NCBI RefSeq assembly: GCF_033473495.1
Contig: NC_088937.1
Coordinates: 1,488,001 to 1,552,000 of the forward strand
Source of the DNA: Cercospora beticola
Lineage: Eukaryota > Ascomycota > Dothideomycetes > Mycosphaerellales > Mycosphaerellaceae
DNA length: 64,000 nucleotides
Direction: 5' to 3'
Part shown: one piece after another, positions 41,054 to 52,099 of the stretch
Layout: the number at the start of each line of letters is the position of its first letter
How positions within the stretch are numbered: position 1 is the stretch's first letter
Translations under genes and position numbers: made by a program
The notes under the pieces: model-generated
What the model saw: the letters and a program-made list of their open reading frames with translations, nothing else
Told to the model about the DNA's origin: nothing
Database searches by the model: none

Positions 41054-41699
41054 TAGGATATCCTAATACTATATATAATTACCTAGGTACTTAGTATCTC
41101 TACCTAGGCCTCTAGATATATAGCTTTAAACTAAGATTAGTCCTTCTCTAGTCTACTTTTCTCTCCTTCTTTATAGAGAATAACTTTAAAGTCTCTACTT
41201 AGAAGCTTTTATATAGCTTTAAACTACTATACTCCTAGTTTCCTTCTAAGCTCTTTATAGCTTATTTTCTTTACTATTTCTCTTTCTTCTTAGTTTCCTA
41301 TTCTTACTAAAATAGTTATAAATACTTAAGGCTAGAGCCTTAGTATTATATATTCTATTTAGGCTATCTAGGCCTATATTTTAGAAGTAGTAGTAGTAGG
41401 TATTAGGTAGCTCTAGAGAGTTTTCTAGATAGCTTAAAGAGTCTAGAACTCTTCCTAGTAGAGAGCGAAGTAGAGAAGAGCCTATTAGATCTATTAGAGA
41501 AAGAGAAGAGTTAGAGAAAAAGAAAGAGTTATCTAGATATCGAGATAACTCTAGATCTATTCTATAAGTATTTTTAGGTTCTTTTAGATTATTAGTTTTA
41601 GAGTATTAGTATTAGTAGTTATTTTCTAGCTTTATTAGCTAGAGAGAGGTAGTTATAAGTAGATTTAGGCCGCCTAGGAGTTAGAGTTATAACTTTCTT
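41054..41699. repeat. RIP-mutated sequence of unknown origin
   Basis: AT-rich, CpA/TpG-depleted filler between the 3' LTR and the piggyBac-like remnant. It begins with a short palindrome (TAGGATATCCTA near 41054). No match to the other repeats in the window was noticed. Confidence 0.5.
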
Positions 41700-42950
41700 C
41701 TTCTAGGCTCTCTTTTCTATTTATAGCGTTATAGTATTAGTTAAGAGATATTATTACGTATTAGGAGGTCTCGAGGCCTCCCGCCGTTATCGTCGTCGCC
41801 TACTAGAACGCGTTTATATTTTCCGGATAATATAATAGTTTCTTATATAGTAATATTAATATCGATATAACTAGTAATAGAGCTCTTAAAGATAAAGGAG
41901 TAATAATAACTATCTTCTAATAGTAATAGAACGTAATATTTAACTAGAATTAGCTTACTATAAACTATAACTATATAGCTAGATCTTCTAGTAAATTATA
42001 CTATAATCTCGTTAATACTAACTTATATTATTAGCGTTATATATATAGTAAAAGTAGCTGTTAAATAGTCTACTAAAAGCTTTATTTTCTTAAAGAAATA
42101 AGCTTTAAGTAAGTTCTTAACTAGTAGTATAATATAGAGATAGTACTTAATTAGAAGCTAGCAATTACGCTTTATAAACTAGACGATTAAGTAAACTAGC
42201 TACTTACTATCTAGCTTCTACTAGTACTTAAAAGTATTAGTAGATAAGTATACTACTAATATATAAATTACTAGTCCGAGCTATATTTTTATATCTACTA
42301 TTTCTATTTAAATTACTTTTCTTTATACTACTATATATACTATTATATACTTTATAATTAGTCTAAATAGTAAGTTAGTAAAGAAGAGTTAGAAGAATAA
42401 TAGAAGTAAGTTATAGTAGTAGTTCTTAAAAGTAGTATTATTAGTAGTATAGTACTTAATATAAATATTCTTATACTTCTCTAAATACTTAATAACTAGT
42501 ATATAATATACTTATATAAAGAAACTAGATAGTAAGTAAATAATACGCTTATAGTAGAACTCTTTAAGTAGATAATACTCTTCTAAGTTATCTATTCTAG
42601 ATACTATTAATTTATTAAACTACTTTATTTTCTATAGTAATACTTCTACTAATACTTCTACTAAATATACTACTAGTATAGTATCTATATATTCGTATAC
42701 TATTTTATTATCTAATTCTAGCTCTTTAAGTACTTTCTTATTAGTACTAGTTATAGTATTACTAATAACTTATATAGTAATAGTATTACTAATATAGTTA
42801 TAGATATTATCTATATCTATTATTTAGCTATAATCTAGTATATCTATAATTTCTATAAAGTTAGAAAGTATATAAAATAGTAGCTAGAATATACTAAATA
42901 GTAATAATACTAGTAGCGCTATAGTAATAACTACTTTCTATAATAATAAC
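41700..42950 (-). pseudogene. RIP-disrupted piggyBac-like transposase
   Basis: On the minus strand, reading through TAG/TAA, one frame gives F-F-K-K-I-K-L-L-V-D-Y-L, then V-S-I-N-E-I-I-V-x-F-T-x-R-S-S (plus-strand 41980-42022) and further a K-x-I-L-V-K-Y-Y segment and K-Y-K-R-V-L-V-G. The order and spacing fit the core of piggyBac transposases, in which S-(I/V)-D-E-x-M carries the first catalytic Asp. Here that Asp codon is AAC (Asn), the expected product of a TpG to TpA change. The limits are approximate and terminal inverted repeats or TTAA targets were not identified. Confidence 0.65.
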
Positions 42951-43215
42951 GAATTATACTAGATACTATATAAGATATAATAATAGAAAGTTAGACTATA
43001 AATATAATATAATTAGCTAGAAACTTCTATAAAATAGATCTACTTTAAGTTCTTTAATTTTATATTAGTATCTCGCTAAATTACGTTAAAAAATTAGTCT
43101 ATAAGTAGAGAAATAGTAGCCGGAAGCTATAGGTATAGAAATATAGAATAGTACTACCTATTATTAAAAGAGTATCGTACGTACTATTATATCGAGTAAT
43201 AATAAAAGGCTCGAC

Positions 43216-45042
43216 CGGTATATTTATTTGCTTATAGTATTCTTAGCGTTCGGTAATTCGATCTCTTAAGTATAAGTTTGGTCGTAATAGCGGTGAGGCC
43301 GTATAGTAGGCAGGCTGTCGGAGTGTGAAGTTGGGCAGCAAGTAGATTTGCTCGGTCTGTTCAGTGCAGTGTATTCGTGGTGTGTCGAAAGTTTTGCCGA
43401 ATGTGGCCAATGTACACGATCGGGAGGCTGGAGCAGGTTCCGTAGTCCATCCGCTGGCCTTGTTAGCAGCGCTCAATGAGGTCCACCGCAATAATAACCC
43501 ATCAAGAGTCACTGTGAAAATTATCGTCTGAGTGTGAAGTCTCCGCGGAGCATTTGCGGTTGTGGTCAAGCTTGTGCGCAAGAACCTCTCCTCTCCAAAC
43601 AAGTTGTCTGCAATGCTCTTTCCAAGAAGATTCTCATGAGACGATAGAGGGAATGGGCACGCAGCATTGATCTTGCCATTTCAAGTCGAGTACTGTAGTC
43701 ATGCACGTGAGTTGTTGTTGTATTTAGTGCCCCCAGTACCCGACCGGAGAAATCAGAAATGGTGTGCAGCCAGCCACGTACGTATACCGCACCTAGTAGA
43801 GGTCGGGTACAGCACAACACACAAGCAGCTTATCGTCCAATAATGAGCAGCGGCTCACAACTTCGTCAAGCACGATATGCAGCTTCAAAGTCCGTCGTCC
43901 TTCCCCATTCGGCGTGCATGTCCTTCTGCAATGTCCCAGGCCAACATCTGGGGGATGCCTGATGCCTGGCGGGTGTAGTCGAAACTGGCTATACCCCGGA
44001 AAGAGGCTAACGCAGCAGCCCACCAACAAATGTTTTCTGCTGGTCTGCAAAAACTCTGACCGCTACGTAACGCAGGTGGCCCTCGCGCGGTCTTTCTTCG
44101 ACTCCTCGCGACAACGGGCCTTCTCGAGCAGCGCTCGTGTGTCCGCCTGCCAGTATCGGACGTCGCAGGTGTCAGCAGCAGCACAGCGGCGGCGAGTGAC
44201 AACCACACACAGGGCTGAGGGGCCCGCCACGCGCCACCAATCATGCGCATCCTATTCTCGTAGCAGATCGCAGCTAGAAGCCTTTGCGAACCTGCATCTG
44301 CCGGCCCGCCAAGCAGCGCTGCTCCCGTCTGGGAAGGTGACCTCGCCCTCGGTCGTTTGCACAGCGTGTGATGATGGCACCGTGCGCTTCGTCATCCCAA
44401 CAAGCTCGTTCGCGATAGCGCTGGCGGCCTGCACGGCGGCGCTCCCCGGCTGACGACGAAGGCAGAGCGGAGGGAGCCTTCAGCAGCAGCAGCAGCAAAC
44501 GTGTCGCGTGAGTGGCATGGCCAGGCAGCCCGGGGTTTGCTGAGAGTTTGGCCTGTCCCCTTATCGCGACCAACCAAGGGCGCGGGTGTGCTCATGTTTC
44601 GCCCGCGCACAGCTGGGCAGCTGTCACCACCCTCGCCGCGCACTAACACGCTGCTGCCACTGACTACTACTACCGCCGGTCTCACCCACCGTGACTGTGT
44701 GCACGCTCTCTCTCAACTCGCAGCTCCACCACCACGCACGACTCTCCGGACGGTCTGCGGCAGTGAATATTGCGCACCCACCGCCCTGCCTGTCTGCCCC
44801 AATCACCGCTCCGGCTGCTGGACCCTCTCGCCGCGCTATTACGAAACCGCCGACTGCCAGATCGTGTCCGGTTCCCTGGATCCCGGCACGTCACAGCCTG
44901 CGCACCGCAGCCCGCTCTGCGACGAACCCTCGAACGTTCGCGCCGGTCGTGCTCCTCTCACGAGACTTGCTTTTCCCTGATCTTACTCAATAAGGACCGC
45001 CTACCCCCGGTTGGGCCACTGGGCCACGCGCATTCCAGGGCC
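43216..45042. other. Gene-free region right of the island
   Basis: Base composition returns to normal at about 43.22 kb. Open frames up to 179 codons occur but none has a recognisable domain. A (CAG)5 tract lies near 44480-44495. The part next to 45043 is C-rich and pyrimidine-rich and is probably promoter and 5' UTR of the following gene. Confidence 0.45.
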
Positions 45043-46452
45043 ATGCTGGTGCCGAGCTCGTTCAAATACAGCTCGGCTGCCATGGACCACGCCGCGAGGA
45101 AACCCTCTCGTCGCTCATCACCCACGCCTCCCTACCCCGAGCGGAAACGGTCAGCAGCCACGTTGCACTCGGTGTCGCCGCCTCGCAACAACACCGATCC
45201 CGTCAGCATCCCATTATCCTCCGCGCCCAATGTTGCCGCACCGAAACACATTGAGTCCGAATCAAATCAAAACATGGCTACAAAACGGAGCGCTACTGTC
45301 AACATCAGCCGGAGGAAACCCTCATCCCACGACCCAAATGCCCTTCCGCCTGCAGTCGCCGCACTGCTGGCGGTGACAGCGATTCCACCTCGCCGACCCA
45401 ATCGCTACCGGACACATGCCGGCAGTGGCCGTCGGATCTCTATAGAGGAATTGATCAGTGAATGGAGAAACGATGACTCTCTCAAGCAATCGTATGAGAG
45501 TCCAACTAGCGGGGCTCTGGGTATACTGTTGGAGGATGGTCTGGACGCAGATGATGACAACAGCGTTCCAAGCTACCTCAACGCCAGGTCAGCTTCCAGC
45601 GACTCGATGCCATCTCTGGACTCAGACAACCAGTCAGTATTGTCTGTTGGCAGCCCTTCAACACCCGGCTCTCTGCGCAGCCGGAAGTCAATCACGAATT
45701 TCAAAAAGGAAAAGCCGAGGTCACTGCCAGCGTCAGTGGATTGTGCTTTAGACCATCCTCTGATAACTACGCTAGAAATTGAGGGTGATGACGACTTGCC
45801 ACCGCTACCGAAGCAGAAGCGGGTGGTCGCGAAGTCAAAATCTTCGTTCAAGTCGAATTTGACTGCCTCTTTGCAGTCACTGAAAGAGGCTGCAGTTAAC
45901 TCGATTTCTTCTCTTGGACGGACGGGTGGGATGCCGTCACTTTCCAGAGCGGCAGCTCCTCCGATGGACGATATGCTCTGGTCTCACCCGTTCCTTTTCC
46001 CGAGATTTAGTTCCGAAGTTCGACCTGCTTACGATGGGACACCAACGCAAGCTCACCGACGATATCTCAATCCCATGCCTCTCACATTCGAGGAGCAAGA
46101 AGCACCTTTCCAGGAGGCTTTACATGCTCCGTTCCTCGCGGAGACTGTCGACGATGCACCGATCATCCAGATGCAGACTTACAACCGCGGACGGAAACGG
46201 CCAGGCAAACGCGCAGCATCGAATCCCAGTTCAGAGGCTGGAAGGGCTCTCCTCGGCCAAGTTGGCGGACGACAGCGTGAAGTGAGAGAAAACTCCAACT
46301 TCTTGCGCGTCGTTGTCTTGGAGATGAACATGCGTCGTGAAGGCAAGCTGGAGCAGGGACGAGCCAAAATATGGCTCCCACCTCGTGAGTCCAGTGCAAC
46401 TCCAGAGCAGAAGGGCGGGATCCCAAAGCGTTGGATCGGAGAGAGTGCATGA
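45043..46452 (+). CDS. Conserved fungal protein of unknown function
   Basis: 469 aa from ATG 45043. The frame is open upstream only from a TTG, so that extension is not used; an ATG at residue 14 (45082) is an alternative. The protein is Ser/Pro/Arg-rich and probably largely disordered. More conserved-looking parts are S-I-E-E-L-I-S-E-W-R (about 131-140), L-F-P-R-F-S-S-E-V-R-P followed by R-R-Y-L-N-P-M-P-L-T-F-E-E-Q-E (about 320-355), and a C-terminal helix with V-V-L-E-M-N-M-R-R-E-G-K-L. I recognise it only as a type of uncharacterised ascomycete protein; no function is assigned. No membrane segment or signal peptide is visible. Confidence 0.7.
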   Translation: MLVPSSFKYSSAAMDHAARKPSRRSSPTPPYPERKRSAATLHSVSPPRNNTDPVSIPLSSAPNVAAPKHIESESNQNMATKRSATVNISRRKPSSHDPNALPPAVAALLAVTAIPPRRPNRYRTHAGSGRRISIEELISEWRNDDSLKQSYESPTSGALGILLEDGLDADDDNSVPSYLNARSASSDSMPSLDSDNQSVLSVGSPSTPGSLRSRKSITNFKKEKPRSLPASVDCALDHPLITTLEIEGDDDLPPLPKQKRVVAKSKSSFKSNLTASLQSLKEAAVNSISSLGRTGGMPSLSRAAAPPMDDMLWSHPFLFPRFSSEVRPAYDGTPTQAHRRYLNPMPLTFEEQEAPFQEALHAPFLAETVDDAPIIQMQTYNRGRKRPGKRAASNPSSEAGRALLGQVGGRQREVRENSNFLRVVVLEMNMRREGKLEQGRAKIWLPPRESSATPEQKGGIPKRWIGESA

Positions 46453-47201
46453 TGCGCTCGATCTGGCAACAATTTCTTATTAACGAGCATCGCATTTTTT
46501 GTGTTCTTTGACATGTATTGCAGCGTTCAAGCGGAACGCATTACGAGAAATGCTGAAGAAACCTGAGAGAATCATGAAGCATATATAGCACTCCACAGAG
46601 AGGAGTACCCATTTCAGAAGTAGCAAAGCAATGAGAAAATATTGCAAACGAGGGGAAGAGCATTCACGCTGTATATGTATACCTTGCTGGACCGCATACA
46701 TCGCATGACATGACGATAAATGCCTCATGTCTTGCGCGATTTCTGGAGCAGGGAGCTGCTCACGTGTCTGACTAGTACCACCAAGGTCACGACATAGATG
46801 GAGATCAGCACGCGCTTGAGAGCATTTCCGGGGTTGACGACTCTTCATTCAAAGACGATATGGTGTTCGTAGTCGACAGGATCACCATTGGTGTAGCACT
46901 TTCTGGGTCGGTTTGAATGTTTGATGTCTAGGAGTCGCAAATTCCAAAGGCAGCAGACCGCCTGGCACAATTGCACCTGTTTCAACATCAGGCCACGAGC
47001 TGTACCCCAGTGTCGGAGTCCGTCCACAGCTATTTAGAGCTCGGTAGCCTAGTCGGTGACATTGCAGCAATGCAGCCATCACTTTACAAGATCGACGTGC
47101 GAGGGTCTTGTGCTGTCCAGGATCGCTGGACAGCTGGACATGCCACGCAACTAGCGCCATTCTCTCCGTCTACCACCTTGTCCTTCTCGTTCAACCTCTG
47201 C
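46453..47201. other. Convergent intergenic region
   Basis: About 750 bp between the stop of the gene at 46452 (+) and the stop of the DUF3237 gene at 47202 (-). It should carry both 3' UTRs. No further gene is supported. Confidence 0.4.
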
Positions 47202-47967
47202 TCAGATTCCATAAGTCGTGCCATTTAAAAAGGTTCCATTGTAACTTGGTCCTTCGAGCTGTGGGGAGAAGAACAGGTCAGTATCGAAATCCCGACACCT
47301 CAAAGGATTTATCTAGGGCCACTTACATGCCACACATCAATCCTCAGCGTAAAATACGTCTCGCTTGTAGATACTCTCTGCAAAAGCCCGAACGCGACGA
47401 GGTTGTTTAACCAGTAATACTTCGGGTCACCAGTCTCAATGATGACTCGCAGGTGTGAAGTTCCATCTAAAAATCACACCACGAGCAACGAATTAGTTTG
47501 TACAACTTTCGAAGAAGAAGAGGAAAACTTGGAACTTTTCGACTCACCAGGATTCTTATTCCCAATCGTCTGCAAAAAGAGATTCGCGCCATCGTACGTT
47601 TGGAGATTATATCTTGTATCCGCAGAGAAGAGCCCTGTCTGAGGATCTGTAAGACCCCAATCTGCTCCGAGATCGAGGACTTTTCCGGAGAGATGAGGGC
47701 CTGTGAAGTTGCCGCCCTGTCACAAAGCATCAGTCATGGCTCTCGAAGCAGCATTGATTAGTCCGGGTTTTGGCTTACGATGATAGGAATTGCTTTTCGA
47801 ATGCCCTTTGGAGTTTGCATTTCAAAGAGCGTGGGTTCGCAATCCACAAATGCGGTGTATAGCCATACCGACCCAGGAGCGGTTGGCTCTGTTTTTGGCG
47901 GTAGGACAGTCTGCGCTGCGGCAGATGCTGCTACAGCGAATAGGCTGGTGAGATGGCTGAGTTGCAT
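47202..47967 (-). CDS. Secreted DUF3237-family protein, 4 exons
   Basis: Exons 47967-47779, 47716-47548, 47466-47327 and 47258-47202, total 184 aa. Introns are 62, 81 and 68 nt, all GT-AG, and phases agree. Residues 1-18 (M-Q-L-S-H-L-T-S-L-F-A-V-A-A-S-A-A-A) look like a signal peptide. The mature part carries the DUF3237 blocks G-G-N-F-T-G-P-H-L-S-G-K-V-L, G-A-D-W, T-R-Y-N-L-Q-T-Y-D-G-A-N-L-F-L-Q-T and Y-Y-W-L-N-N-L-V-A-F-G. DUF3237 proteins form small beta-barrels; their function is unknown. N-G-T near the C-terminus is a possible glycosylation site. The gene lies about 4 kb from the RIP island. Without splicing only the first 69 codons are open. Confidence 0.85.
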
Positions 47968-48040
47968 AACGAGTAGTCGGATAATAGAGCTAGTTGGCAG
48001 AGGCCTGTATAGTTGCGCAATTCTATAAATCTTGACGAAG

Positions 48041-48047
48041 TTTATAT
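48041..48047 (-). promoter_or_regulatory. TATA-like element upstream of the DUF3237 gene
   Basis: On the minus strand this reads A-T-A-T-A-A-A, about 75 nt upstream of the ATG at 47967. The distance is plausible for a fungal TATA box, but there is no functional evidence. Confidence 0.35.
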
Positions 48048-48252
48048 CGGCTTATGGACTTGTACCTGCATTGCACCGCTAGTCAAGTTTTACCAAGGTC
48101 TGACCTCTCCGCAGATGCCATCGGTCTGGTGGTCACTAGTTGAACACCATCTCCACGCTGCAGACGTTGCCGGTCGCTATAATGCGGGGTGTAACGATGC
48201 AATTGCCGATGTTATGCCTTTGCGGGACCGGGATAAACAGCTTCTTTTCGTG

Positions 48253-50819
48253 CTACCGTCCTCTGGAAAGCTGAGCAATCATGCGATCGATATCGAGCAC
48301 TTGTTGTCCACTGGCCTTCGACCTCAGGTCTTCAAGTGTTGCTCGGTCTTTCATTTTCAACGCTTCTTCGCCTGCTTTGTTCACCATTCCGACCTTTACC
48401 CACATTTCAATGCGTTCGGCGGGGGTGAGCGAAGTGCATTTTGGTATAAAAGCCGAAGCAACCTTGGGGTTCCCTGCACCAAGAATCTCGTTGAAAAATG
48501 GCTGCGTGCGTGTTAGACGAGCGACAATACTTCAGTGAGTTTTGACTTACCTCCCACCCAATGGGACTCTTGCGCTGCTTTGCGGTCTCTTCCAGCTCCC
48601 TCCAGTCTCGTCTGCTTACGAGTGCCCTCAATCTGATCCACCAGTAGGTCTTATCACTGACCTTGAACTCCGTTTGGATCTTCTGTGAGCGCTTGATATT
48701 ACCCTGCTTGATGAGCTTGCTCATCGTTTCATTCACAGACAGTCCGACATAGCTCTCATTCAGCTCTTTCTCGAATGTTTCCTGGAATCGCAGCAACTTC
48801 TGTGCTTCTTCCACTGCTGTGACTTGCGGTGCATACTCCTTGCTGTCGCGGAGCAACTTCGCAGCCATCTTTAGTTTCTCGTTCGCAGGATGTACGTCAC
48901 TCGCGGACAATGCTTCCGATATGAGAAGGTTAGCGCCATCTAGCCGTCGGTCGTCCTGGTAGTAGAGGTCTTTCAGCAACTCGACATCCTGGTCGATTGC
49001 AGATGACTCTACGATCGCTGTGGCAACAGGCCTGCTGTTGATCGTCCGGAAGAAGCTTGATAGTGGTATCTTTTTCTTCAGATTTAGCAGGACGTAGAAC
49101 ACGAGGTCAGTGTCTCCGCTGTCGATGGCCTTGTCAAGTGCGACAGACTCCTCGCCAACATCCAGAAGAAGGGGAACTTGCTTTCCAGCTCTCGGTTCAT
49201 GTTCTAGCAACTGAGTTGCAAGCTTCCCTCTTCCTTCGTCGTATGCTGCTCGCGCGACCTCTTCGAATGAGATGCCACGTTTGCCACGGAGCTTGCGCAC
49301 TATCTCGCGAGATATGCTCTCCTCGTCCGTGGTTGAGCTTCGAACCTTCTGACGCGCCCAGTGCACGTATATCCTATCCACAGGCAAGTGCAGATATTCT
49401 GATATCTTCAGTGCCAACAGGTACTCCTGTCGGTTGACCAGCCGTTGCACGAGTCGCTCGGGTGTGAGGCGGATGTACTGCTCATAAGAAAGTGGCAAGC
49501 CAATCTCATGATCCCGCACGGCGTGTAATACGCGCAAAGCCTCGGTCATGTCCACGAAATCGTCGCTGTTATACAGATCTAGCACAGATTTGCCAAATGA
49601 TGCTGCCTTCAGGAGTTGCTTCTGCCAGTGAACGTTGAACTCGTGACCCGCCGCGCGGACACACACATCCACAGCCTCGTCCAGATTTGGTCTAATGAGC
49701 TGAATATTGTCATCGGCCTTGGGTGACTTGTTGTCCAGCTGCACGATAGCGTCTAGCAATACGGCAGGCGGGGAGTCTGATCCAATTTTGAACACCTTCT
49801 CGGTATCATCGGGCACTTTCTGCAGGAACTCACAGACATCGCTTGTCAATATGCGGATGCCATCCACATCAGGCAGAAGATGGACCCAGGAATCGTAGAA
49901 CCACTTGAACGCTGAGCCATTCGGTCCCACGAGGTGAATTTCGTCTTCCCACGCGAGCACTACTGCGTTGTTGCCGCACCACTGCAAGTCCTTTGGTGGA
50001 GTCTTTGCCTTGGAATCGTATTCACTGAAACGATCTTGGAAGTCGCTGCTTATAACCCAGACCTTGCCATCATCGGTGTACAATGCGATGTACTTGCCGT
50101 TGGGTGACACAGCAATATGTCGGAATGGGCCAGCTTGAAGACCTCGGTCCTCACACTCGACCGCATCTACGACAAAGACGGTGTGCTCAAGTGCGAGCAG
50201 GACTTCCACGGAGCGTGAAGATGTGTATTCGGGGGAGATGATCGCCCAAGATACCACCTCTCCAGGAGGAGCAGATGCCAGTAGCTGTGGCCGTGGCTCA
50301 TCGTATCGCGAGACTGCCACCAAAGTATTATTCCCAAGCAGAGCGACGAAGCCGCTCGACCAGAACTTGCAGCCAACCACGCCATGGTCCTCTGCTCCGT
50401 GGCCCAGGTTGAAAGGCGTGAAGTCGGATTGGAGGTCCGAGTATATGCGCACTGTCCCGTCATCGGTAACGACCAACAGCTTCTCATCTTCCGACCAGCC
50501 CACGCACTTGATGTTGCCTTTGTCCCATTGTATTTGTCGAATCAGCTTACCGGCGCAGCTGTGGATATCGATGGTCGCTTTGGTGGTTTGCGGGCCTCGA
50601 AACGAGTAGACCTTGGAGGGATCACGTCGAAGCGCTGCGCGGGTCAGCGAGGGCCACAACCAGTTGCGGAGAGTGCTTACCTACAGCACCACTACAAGGA
50701 GCGCCGGCGAGCGAGTAGTTCTCGAGCTCGAGTTCGGGATCGAAAACATCGCGGTACAGCTCAATCTTGCGGTAGAAGCGGTCGCCAATGCGCTCCCATC
50801 CTGCGGTCGGCTTGGACAT
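48253..50819 (-). CDS. VPS16: VPS16, HOPS/CORVET tethering subunit, 3 exons
   Basis: Exons 50819-50681, 50634-48551 and 48501-48253, introns 46 and 49 nt, total 823 aa. The first exon gives M-S-K-P-T-A-G-W-E-R-I-G-D-R-F-Y-R-K; the first junction (phase 1) creates G-A-V-A-L-R-R-D-P-S-K, a typical Vps16 start of the beta-propeller. Residues to about 400 are the Vps16 N-terminal propeller, and residues about 480-820 the alpha-solenoid C-terminal domain, ending G-N-P-K-V-A-S-A-F-I-P-K-C and E-R-I-E-M-W-V-K. Vps16 binds Vps33 in the class C core and is needed for endosome-vacuole fusion. The middle exon alone misses both conserved ends. The gene is divergent from the magnesium-chelatase-like gene (242 bp). 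Confidence 0.95.
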
Positions 50820-51061
50820 GGTGCACGCTTGGGTGTCTGCTCCTCATCTCGTGCGCATGGTGGTCGTGTGTGAGAGGTCCCTTCGGTGGAGTGAGCTGCC
50901 TGCTTGCCTGTGAGCTTGGACGTGGTGACGAACGCTTGGCTCGTGTCTCTCGCTGACACCAACTCCACAACTCTCGAACCACCATCTCGCACGCATCTCC
51001 TCTGCCACATCGAGACAGATGATGCACTGAATGCCGTCGGGCGAGCATACGCTCCGATACT
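50820..51061. promoter_or_regulatory. Short divergent promoter VPS16 / chelatase-like gene
   Basis: 242 bp between the two start codons, GC-rich, without a recognisable TATA box. It must serve both genes. Confidence 0.4.
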
Positions 51062-52099
51062 ATGGACACCTCAATACTGGAGCGTGTCGAAGAACTCGAT
51101 GATCTGGAACTGGCTCTTCTAGTATCTACAGTTGCTCAAGTGCACTGCATCTTCTCCACAGCCGTGGACGCCGTCAAGAATATACAAGAAGAACTCCGGC
51201 TATCTTGCATTGATCTGTTCGGTCTTCAACCCGCCGTGGTGGAATGCACTTCACGAACAACCGTAGACGAGTTCAATGAGGGCGTACTCATCGACAACGA
51301 GGAAAGCCTAGAAGATGCGGTCCAACGAGATTACACCAAGGCTCGTCCAAGTCTACTGGTCAACTTCACGCCTGTACGTCAAGCGAGTCCTGGCGGCAGT
51401 AGGATGGGAAGCATAGCCAACCTCGAAGAAAAGCGTATCGCGGATGTCATTATTGCCACCGGCCTGGACGCTGCGCCCGAGAACGTGCAGATTCAAGTTT
51501 TTGAATTGATCAGGTCTGGCCGTATCTTCACGCGGTCTGCCATGCACGTCGCACCAAAGGATTTGCTCTTCATCACTGTCCTCTCGAAACCTGACGCACG
51601 CCTGACCCGACATCTCAATGACTGTTTCTGCGTGTCACATTTTCACAGCCCGGATGAAGGCTTGCCGCATCTGGACAGCCACTTCAACTCGAAATACTTC
51701 GCGCCGCCAACGTTCTCAGCAGCAGACATCAAGCGGCTTACAGAACTTACGCAATCCGTAGAGATGACTGCTGAGATAGCTCAATATCTACACAACGTCG
51801 TCGTCTTCATGCGCAATAGCCGTTACGTGAAAGCAGGAGTTACGGCCACTGCTACTCGACAGCTCAGAATACTTGCCATAGCGCTTGCACCTCTTCATGG
51901 ACTCGACTACGTGCCACCTTCGCTGATCGCACTGGCAGCACGCAAGATTTATCCGCATCGACTTGTTCTGGCCAACTCAGAGAATGAGAGGAGTCTGCTT
52001 TGGGGAAGTGACCCACGTGCCATTAAGCAGTTGCTGGAAGGAGTCACAGTCGAGGATGTCATAGAGGATGTCCTTGCGAGCGTCGACACACCGCTTTGA
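51062..52099 (+). CDS. Magnesium-chelatase-like fungal protein without a visible P-loop
   Basis: Single exon, 345 aa. An N-terminal helical segment is followed by E-E-K-R-I-A-D-V-I-I-A-T-G-L-D-A-A-P-E-N-V-Q-type sequence, then Q-V-F-E-L-I-R-S-G-R-I-F-T-R, L-L-F-I-T-V-L and L-T-R-H-L-N-D-C-F, which resemble the second half of the AAA+ module of ChlI/MoxR ATPases (strands around sensor 1). A C-terminal helical lid domain completes it. I see no Walker A (G-x4-G-K-[ST]) motif, so it is probably a degenerate or half AAA+ protein. Such proteins are conserved in ascomycetes and often labelled magnesium chelatase, although fungi do not make chlorophyll. Function unknown. Confidence 0.68.
   Translation: MDTSILERVEELDDLELALLVSTVAQVHCIFSTAVDAVKNIQEELRLSCIDLFGLQPAVVECTSRTTVDEFNEGVLIDNEESLEDAVQRDYTKARPSLLVNFTPVRQASPGGSRMGSIANLEEKRIADVIIATGLDAAPENVQIQVFELIRSGRIFTRSAMHVAPKDLLFITVLSKPDARLTRHLNDCFCVSHFHSPDEGLPHLDSHFNSKYFAPPTFSAADIKRLTELTQSVEMTAEIAQYLHNVVVFMRNSRYVKAGVTATATRQLRILAIALAPLHGLDYVPPSLIALAARKIYPHRLVLANSENERSLLWGSDPRAIKQLLEGVTVEDVIEDVLASVDTPL

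Larger units (their letters stand above)
30040..43215. repeat. RIP-saturated AT-rich repeat island
   Basis: Over about 13.2 kb nearly all CpA and TpG dinucleotides are missing and TpA is hugely enriched, on both strands, whereas CpG-containing words (ACG, CGA, GCG) survive. This is the pattern of repeat-induced point mutation, which turns CpA into TpA in duplicated DNA of Pezizomycotina. Frames are broken by TAG and TAA but almost no TGA. The island contains a Ty3/Gypsy element, an LTR-leader fragment, several duplicated non-coding repeats and a piggyBac-like remnant, listed separately. Both edges are abrupt: composition normalises within roughly 50-100 bp at about 30.04 kb and 43.22 kb. Confidence 0.95.

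Noticed and set aside
43914..44453. 179-codon open frame (+) right of the repeat island
   Set aside because: No recognisable motif, and comparable frames exist on the opposite strand; composition rather than coding.
44770..45042. N-terminal extension of the unknown protein at 45043
   Set aside because: The upstream frame starts only from TTG and contains no ATG before 45043.
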